A stretch of DNA of 64,000 nt, from positions 48,775,297-48,839,296 of the forward strand of contig CM049321.1 of NCBI GenBank assembly GCA_026874595.1, written 5' to 3'. The position numbers and the translations under genes are program-made. A model generated the notes under the pieces. That model saw only the letters and a program-made list of their open reading frames with translations, was not told the DNA's origin and did no database searches. Below, piece after piece: positions 1-64,000 of the stretch. The stretch is from Sipunculus nudus (lineage: Eukaryota; Annelida; Sipuncula; Golfingiida; Sipunculidae). Numbering within the stretch: position 1 is the first letter of the stretch; each line of letters opens with the position of its first letter.

Positions 1-1284
1 ATCACTGGTGTGTAAGGAAAATTCAATATCTGGTTTTCAATGTTACCAACAGGAAGACTTTTGAAAATTCTCCTGTCAAACCATAAATCTAGTGACCTTT
101 TTTTAGAATAAAGGTTATATTTTTGTTTTGAATCGAAATCCTGACGTTACTTTTCACGAATCCCTGTCATGTAATCCTATTGTTTTCTATTTAGGTTTTC
201 CGATGCATTGGCTTTTCCATTGTTAAATTTGACAAATAACTATTAAGTGATTACAGTTTTCTAGGAGACCATGTCATTATATAAGATCAGTCTAGTATGC
301 AGAAGTCAAACAGTGCGCAAATCTTCAATCTAGCTGACCCTTTGGTTTGCTTGTATAAGGGTACCCAGGCAACAACTCAACAATAACAACATCCCATGTT
401 GTTGAATTAAAATAACATCAATACAAATGGTTAATGAGTAAGAAGGGATTTTGATTTCCAATCTATGGTAATTTATTGGAGGATGATCCAAACTGAAACA
501 TAGATAACATTATGACGTAATCATTAGCCATTTTAAATCAGTTTAAAATTGAATAAAATAAAAGAAAAGTAAATGAAAATGATATTATAATTATTACAGA
601 AGAACCTCGAATTATTGTATATTTCTTCCCCGTAAAGAGGTTTTTCCTAAAATTAAATTGAGAAACCGAAATTTATCTCTTTTACCGAAAGGTAGAAATA
701 CGACAATCGTATAATGTTTTTTTCCCCCAAATTACCGAATTAACCTGACTGTGAGGACTACTCGTGGAGTAGCTTTCACTCGCGTGTGAAAACAAACAAA
801 TGACCCGATCAGCGCATCAGCTATATGGGAACTTTGAAATGTTCACGCGTACCTATAGTAATAGTAGAAATAGTGTTCGTCGCAAATCTGAATCTCGCAT
901 ATTCGAACAAATTCTATGTCAACTTTTTGGACATTCGAGGTTCTATTGTAGTCATTTTATGAAGAAAGTTAATCATTGGATCATGGGGCAATTGGTAATT
1001 GTGAGTTTACCTTGCCTTAAATCCTAGGTTTCTTAGGTTGTCAATTAATGATCAATATAAACAAAACTTAAAACACGTTAATTCAAGTTTCAGATGTGAG
1101 TAAAATGATTTTGACCATGAGGACAGTTTATCCCAAAGTAATAAGTACTACTAACCAAGGATAACCAGCGGAAGGGGTTATGCTACATTCATGTTATCGA
1201 AAGTATTCATTTCTTAAGTTTTGTCTCCTTTCCTCATGACATGCCCATGGAATTACATTCAACCCTAGAAAAATCAAGAGATAT

Positions 1285-1900
1285 TAAATGACTTGACCTT
1301 GAACATGCCTTTACACCTTGAACCTAGGTGAAAACCAGAACAAGCCTTTTTAGATTGATATGGTTTCACATATAAACGGATGTACGTTGCATGTTTTCCT
1401 TGAAAAAATCCTCACGGAATGACAATTGACCTTTGAAAAAAAATCAAGAAAAATTAATGCCATGACCTCGACCTTGTTTGTTGACCTTGAACATAAAAAG
1501 AAATTACAGCAACATTGGTTTATAGATTGATAAGGTTATAAGCTTTAAAGTGGTGCATGATTTTTCTGCTTTTTTCAAGGAATTTTCAGGGAATGAAAAC
1601 TGAACAATGAAGAAAAAGTATGATAAACTAAAAGCCATTACCTTCACATAGATTGTTGACCTTTTAAATACAGATTAAATATGGCAACATTTGTTTTTAT
1701 GTTGAAAAAGGTATAAGCTTTAAAAATGTACCTTTATGTTGCGAATTATTTTCTTGAAAATTCTTGAAAGCCATGACCTTGACTGCATGAGATTGCTGAC
1801 CAGGAACCAAGAAAAAGGCAACATTTATTTTTAGATTTGATGAAGTTTTAAGCTTCATAATGCTGTGTTACCAGCATTCTTCATGAAAATCCCACTGGAG
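1285..1900. repeat. Diverged tandem repeat, ~130-180 bp units
   Basis: The succession TTGACCTTGAACAT, then (C/G)CAACATT, then TTTATAGATTGAT and ATAAGCTTTAAA-like words, recurs about four times (landmarks near 1330, 1503, 1679 and 1811), with heavy divergence. Non-coding. Confidence 0.5.
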
Positions 1901-2902
1901 TTTATAATTTAACAACTGACCCTCGACTGCTCCTTTTTAACGGAAATTTTAATGGATATTTAAATATAAATTTTTAAGTTAGTTTACGAATATTTTTTAC
2001 TTTAATGTTAAATTACCTTTAGCATCCGATGTCGAACTAAGGTTTGGTAAATACGGTCTGATTTTGTATGCCTAATTATGTCGCGCGTGTATACATATAT
2101 TTATAAGTGTTTGTAGTATGTGAAAAAGCTTTTTTTTTGGGGGGGGGGATCTTGAGATGGACTCGTCGTGATATCTCGAGACTTTATTCTCTCCGAGTCC
2201 CTAGAAAAAGTGGACTCGAAAAGTGGATACACGCGGGGTCTTTGTGTTACTGTAAGAGCGTATTCACCTTAACTCTGGGTCATTTATAAGGCCACGGCAG
2301 TTAATAGTTAAATAAACGGTTCAAGGGAATCTGGGACAAATTTAAATGAAAAGAGCAACACACAAACCCCAAAAACTGACCCATGGTAACAAGAAACACT
2401 GTAGGACAACTACTTTTTTTAATGTTGCCTAAATCAACTATAATTTATATGCTTTTACAATCCCATGTTTTGTTTATAAACACGAATTTCTCAGATTTTA
2501 CCTGTTTAGAATTATTCCTGAATTTTTAGATTGAATTTATCAAGCAAATCTTTCCCACACCACAATTGAAAGGTACAGTACCAAGTATATTTTTACATAA
2601 TCAAGTGTTCAGATTATTTAAATTTGATTCAAATAAAAATAAATCAAATTCTCAAACTTTTATTTAAATGATGATTTTTTAATTATTTCCCTGATCAATA
2701 GGAGCTTTGGTGGTTTCAGCTCTGCTGAAATAACTGCTACGCAAGTATTAATAAAGCACATTGAAATGGGTACCTGCATGGCTCATATGAGTTGTAAAAA
2801 TCTGTCCTTTGTGAAGCAAAGGAGCCTGGTATATATAGGCCTAGATCACTGGCGCTTGGATTCCTATTGGTACAACAGTTTTCACTCAATTAAGCAATCT
2901 CA

Positions 2903-2964
2903 TACCCTTTTCTAAGCGCTAACCTAAGCTGTTTACTTGTTAAGCACATGTATAGAAAAGGGTA
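2903..2964. repeat. Perfect 12-bp inverted repeat
   Basis: TACCCTTTTCTA at 2903-2914 is the exact reverse complement of TAGAAAAGGGTA at 2953-2964, with a 38-nt loop that contains TGTTTAC (2930-2936), a forkhead-type core. It could be the remains of a small TIR element; function unknown. Confidence 0.45.
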
Positions 2965-3691
2965 GGATATTGTTTTTAGATGATTTAACAAATATATGTT
3001 TTTATAGATGTTTTTATGAAAGACAATATAAATTTGTACCGACAGAAAATCAAGCGCCTGTGCCTGGATAAATTAATTGAAATATTTCAACTACCTGGAT
3101 GAGAATATATTTGTTTTACAATTAATTTTACACGATCTATATTTTTCCAAGAACACGCAAAAAAATAATAAAAATAATTAAAGAAAATCATGATTTTTGT
3201 TTTTGCTGATTTTAATTATGATTAAATCATATACGGATAAAAATCAACCAACTCTGATTCAAATGTGTAAAACATGGCCGTGACAAACACGACTCAGTTA
3301 GGGATCTGGCCGTATTGTCAGAGGGCTATGATCTATGTAAAACAATGAAATTTCCATCAAATTTTCAGTTTTTTTTTATTTTTTTATTTTTATTTAAAAA
3401 AGTGGAAATTTGTTAAGTGCCGTTTGATTAATTTGCCTGTTATATCCCTGTCCCATTGTAAATATTCCTTTCTTGTATTTTCGTCGTGGCAGCTCACACA
3501 GGTTCATTATAAGAGACAACGGCGCGTAATCGTGGTCTGCGTAAGGTACAACTACACATCGGAAACGATCTGGACAGGCAACATTAGACTGGTTCCCGTA
3601 TGACACGTTGCGCCCTCTGTCAACTTTACAGGAGGTCAGAGAGCGGTAAAGATCAGGGTACCAGCCTAAGGGGACATGCGCATCGCAGTAT

Positions 3692-3706
3692 GTTGCGCAT
3701 GGCAAC
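3692..3706 (-). promoter_or_regulatory. Candidate RFX X-box
   Basis: The top strand reads GTTGCGCATGGCAAC, so the bottom strand reads GTTGCCATGCGCAAC: a perfect GTTGCC half-site, a 3-base spacer and CGCAAC, one mismatch from the RRNRAC half of the RFX consensus. It lies 134 nt upstream of the start codon in the CpG-rich segment. RFX factors control ciliary genes, including axonemal dyneins, so the context fits. Binding itself is inferred. Confidence 0.6.
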
Positions 3707-3710
3707 GGCG

Positions 3711-3721
3711 GCGGCCATATT
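3711..3721 (-). promoter_or_regulatory. YY1-like site
   Basis: The bottom strand reads AATATGGCCGC, matching AANATGGCNGC. In animals such sites often lie just downstream of a TATA-less transcription start. It is 5 bases beyond the X-box. Confidence 0.35.
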
Positions 3722-3782
3722 GACAACAACATTTGACTCGAAACGCTGGCGCAATTAACAGTTTCTGAATTTAAATATCTGA

Positions 3783-3803
3783 ATGGCAGACGCATCGGAG
3801 TAA
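3783..3803 (+). other. Upstream ORF of 6 codons
   Basis: ATG GCA GAC GCA TCG GAG TAA lies 36 nt before the main start, in the same frame but closed by its own stop. If it is inside the mRNA leader it could dampen translation. Only two ATGs occur between 3720 and 3842: this one and the proposed start. Confidence 0.4.
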
Positions 3804-3839
3804 ATTAACACTTGTTAGGAGTTCTGGAAGGGTGCTGAA

Positions 3840-62632
<58,793 letters not shown>

Positions 62633-64000
62633 GTAAGTTGGGTTTATCATTATCATTGTGAAGTGTTGACGCCTTTGGAAATTATTTGAAGAAAAACTGT
62701 TATTGAAAAGTTCTGTATGTCACCCATTTTTATTGTATTGACTTATCATTGCATCTTGACATCCTTTTATGTTATGAAAAACTTTAAATGTACTGTGGTG
62801 GGCTTAATGTTAGCAAGGGCTTCAAATTCACAATATACATGTATGTTAAAGCAAATTATTGGGAAAGGGAAACTACAGTGAATAAGATATCAGGGTTATC
62901 TACAAGGATGAACAGTCATTTGTACAGTAACTTAAGTAATTGTGCATTTTAGAGGGTTTTTTTTCAATGGCCTGTTTTACAATCTTTAGTATACATTAAA
63001 CAAAAGTATTATTCTATTATACAAGAGATGGGTACTTTTAGAAAAGTAAGGTTTATATAATCAAAGGTGCATGTGTTGTTTGAGTGTCATTGTGCCTCCT
63101 TAGAAGTCAAATTTATTGGCTCAAATTTTCATCATCGGCCATAACATTATGCATGATATTGATGTCATCAAGAAAACAAGCTATATTTGAGCATTTTTGC
63201 TCATTTACATATCAAATATTTTTTTATTAAACTCTGTTAGCATGATACTAATATAAGTTTTTATTTCTCCTTATTATAGAATAATAAAATTTTGGAAATA
63301 ATTGGTTGAAAATTGTAAAATAAGCCTTTTAAAAAAACCTTTGAAATGCACAATTTTACCATTACCTTATTGGTATGTTACAGATAATATAAGATATTCA
63401 TGTTATCTATAAATAATGGGAATAATTTCCATTCCTTTGATATGTCCTTCCTTGGTCATCAGAATCTTAAGATTTGGCTTACATTTTAAAATCACTGAAA
63501 TATTTCTGCCTTGTCCACATGGTAGCAAAAAAATAAAGGATCCATGGTGGGATTATGAAACCATGAAAATGGAAAAATCATGAAAAGTAACCTTAAATTT
63601 CTGACATTTAATCATGTGACTATCATTGTAACTTTACAAAATTTTACACCTAACTTTACACAGCTACCAGTAATATGTATGTGGCTTTCCACATACATGT
63701 TGTAATATACCTAAAGTAACATTTGTGGAGTAAACTAGTAACAAGAGATGGTAAATTTAGGTAGATTTAGGCATATTGTGGTAAGTATATGATTTTGCCA
63801 TATATATAATCTTGTAATATCTATATTATATTAGGAGATATTTTGAAAATTTGGACAAATATGAAAAGAGACTGCCTGAAACCTAATCATGGAAGATTTA
63901 CTGAACTTTGGTCAAATTTATTCTTGCAAAACAGGTAATTGGATGTCACAGAAATCTCAAGATTATATATATTTGACCCCAGAAAGTCAAGCAAAAAAAG
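62633..64000 (+). other. Start of intron 56, no exon before the window edge
   Basis: AT-rich; a single CTGTGG-family end (TACTGTGGTGGGCTTAATG at about 62790) and one MITE copy. No sequence continuing the AAA6 reading frame was seen. Confidence 0.6.
62937..63358. mobile_element. TAATTGTGCATTT MITE, copy 2 (inverted relative to copy 1)
   Basis: The left end TAATTGTGCATTTTAGAGGG and right end CCTTTGAAATGCACAATTTTA are inverted. 63108-63190 is the reverse complement of about 44048-44135 with substitutions. The CRE of copy 1 is here TGATGTCA. Confidence 0.65.

Larger units (their letters stand above)
1..3474. other. Intergenic upstream DNA, no gene recognised
   Basis: AT-rich sequence with no ORF resembling a known protein and no exon-like run with splice sites. 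It contains a diverged tandem repeat (about 1285-1900), a T8-G10 tract near 2130-2148 and a 12-bp inverted repeat (2903-2964). The short ORFs here are compatible with chance. Confidence 0.6.
3475..3839 (+). promoter_or_regulatory. CpG-rich promoter and 5' leader of the dynein gene
   Basis: CpG dinucleotides are dense here (for example CGGCGCG, CGGCGGCGG, ACGCATCGG) while flanking DNA is almost free of them. The segment ends at the proposed start codon and contains an X-box and a YY1-like site. No convincing TATA box. The transcription start is not determinable from sequence; if the YY1-like site is initiator-proximal it would lie near 3700-3725. Confidence 0.6.

Noticed and set aside
2107-2289. 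60-codon ORF after the T-run/G-run
   Set aside because: No similarity, low-complexity start and no transcription context.
3394-3795. 133-codon open frame on the minus strand over the promoter
   Set aside because: It resembles no family I know, has no splice-linked partner and overlaps the CpG-rich promoter, where stops are scarcer. A divergent transcript is possible but unsupported.

Overview
The window is animal nuclear DNA. It is AT-rich, with long GT-AG introns, TA microsatellites, minisatellites and several non-coding transposon families. Protein similarity and the repeats (TCCG/TCTG-rich units beginning TTTAGCTCAGCTGACTGAAAGTCAT, short TIR elements ending in CCACAGTA) suggest a lophotrochozoan, most likely a bivalve mollusc. 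The protein assignment is strong; the taxonomic one is inference.

The window contains one recognisable gene, on the + strand: an axonemal inner-arm dynein heavy chain, best matched to DNAH7. I could place 56 coding exons from 3840 to 62632. Every junction keeps frame, with no frameshift or internal stop, giving 3346 codons (10038 nt). They encode the short N-terminal tail, the linker, AAA1 to AAA4 with their P-loops, an EF-hand between AAA3 and AAA4, the stalk (coiled coil 1, microtubule-binding domain, coiled coil 2), AAA5, the strut and the approach to AAA6. The gene runs off the right edge; roughly the last 650-700 residues (AAA6 and C-terminal cap) should lie beyond 64000.

Layout: 1-3474 is intergenic with no recognised gene and one diverged tandem repeat. 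3475-3839 is a CpG-rich promoter-like segment with a near-palindromic RFX X-box, a YY1-like site and a 6-codon upstream ORF, as expected for a ciliary gene. The proposed first coding exon is tiny (5 codons) and ends at a GC donor. Intron 1 (4 kb) carries a hAT-like MITE and a larger TA-flanked inverted-repeat element. The rest alternates short exons with introns. Intron 28 holds a 3.4 kb composite tandem-repeat element. Introns 23, 40 (two copies), 44 and 54 hold a ~0.3-0.8 kb repeat family (called Rep-A here) that carries perfect DR1 nuclear-receptor motifs. Introns 39 and 56 hold two opposed copies of a ~0.4 kb MITE. Minisatellites abut the exon 48 donor and the exon 52 acceptor.

I found no new multi-gene system. 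The most interesting material is regulatory and structural: the X-box promoter, the GC-AG microexon start, repeats that brought DR1 and CRE motifs into the introns, insertions that duplicated acceptor-proximal sequence, and a nested insertion whose empty site can be read from sibling repeat copies.
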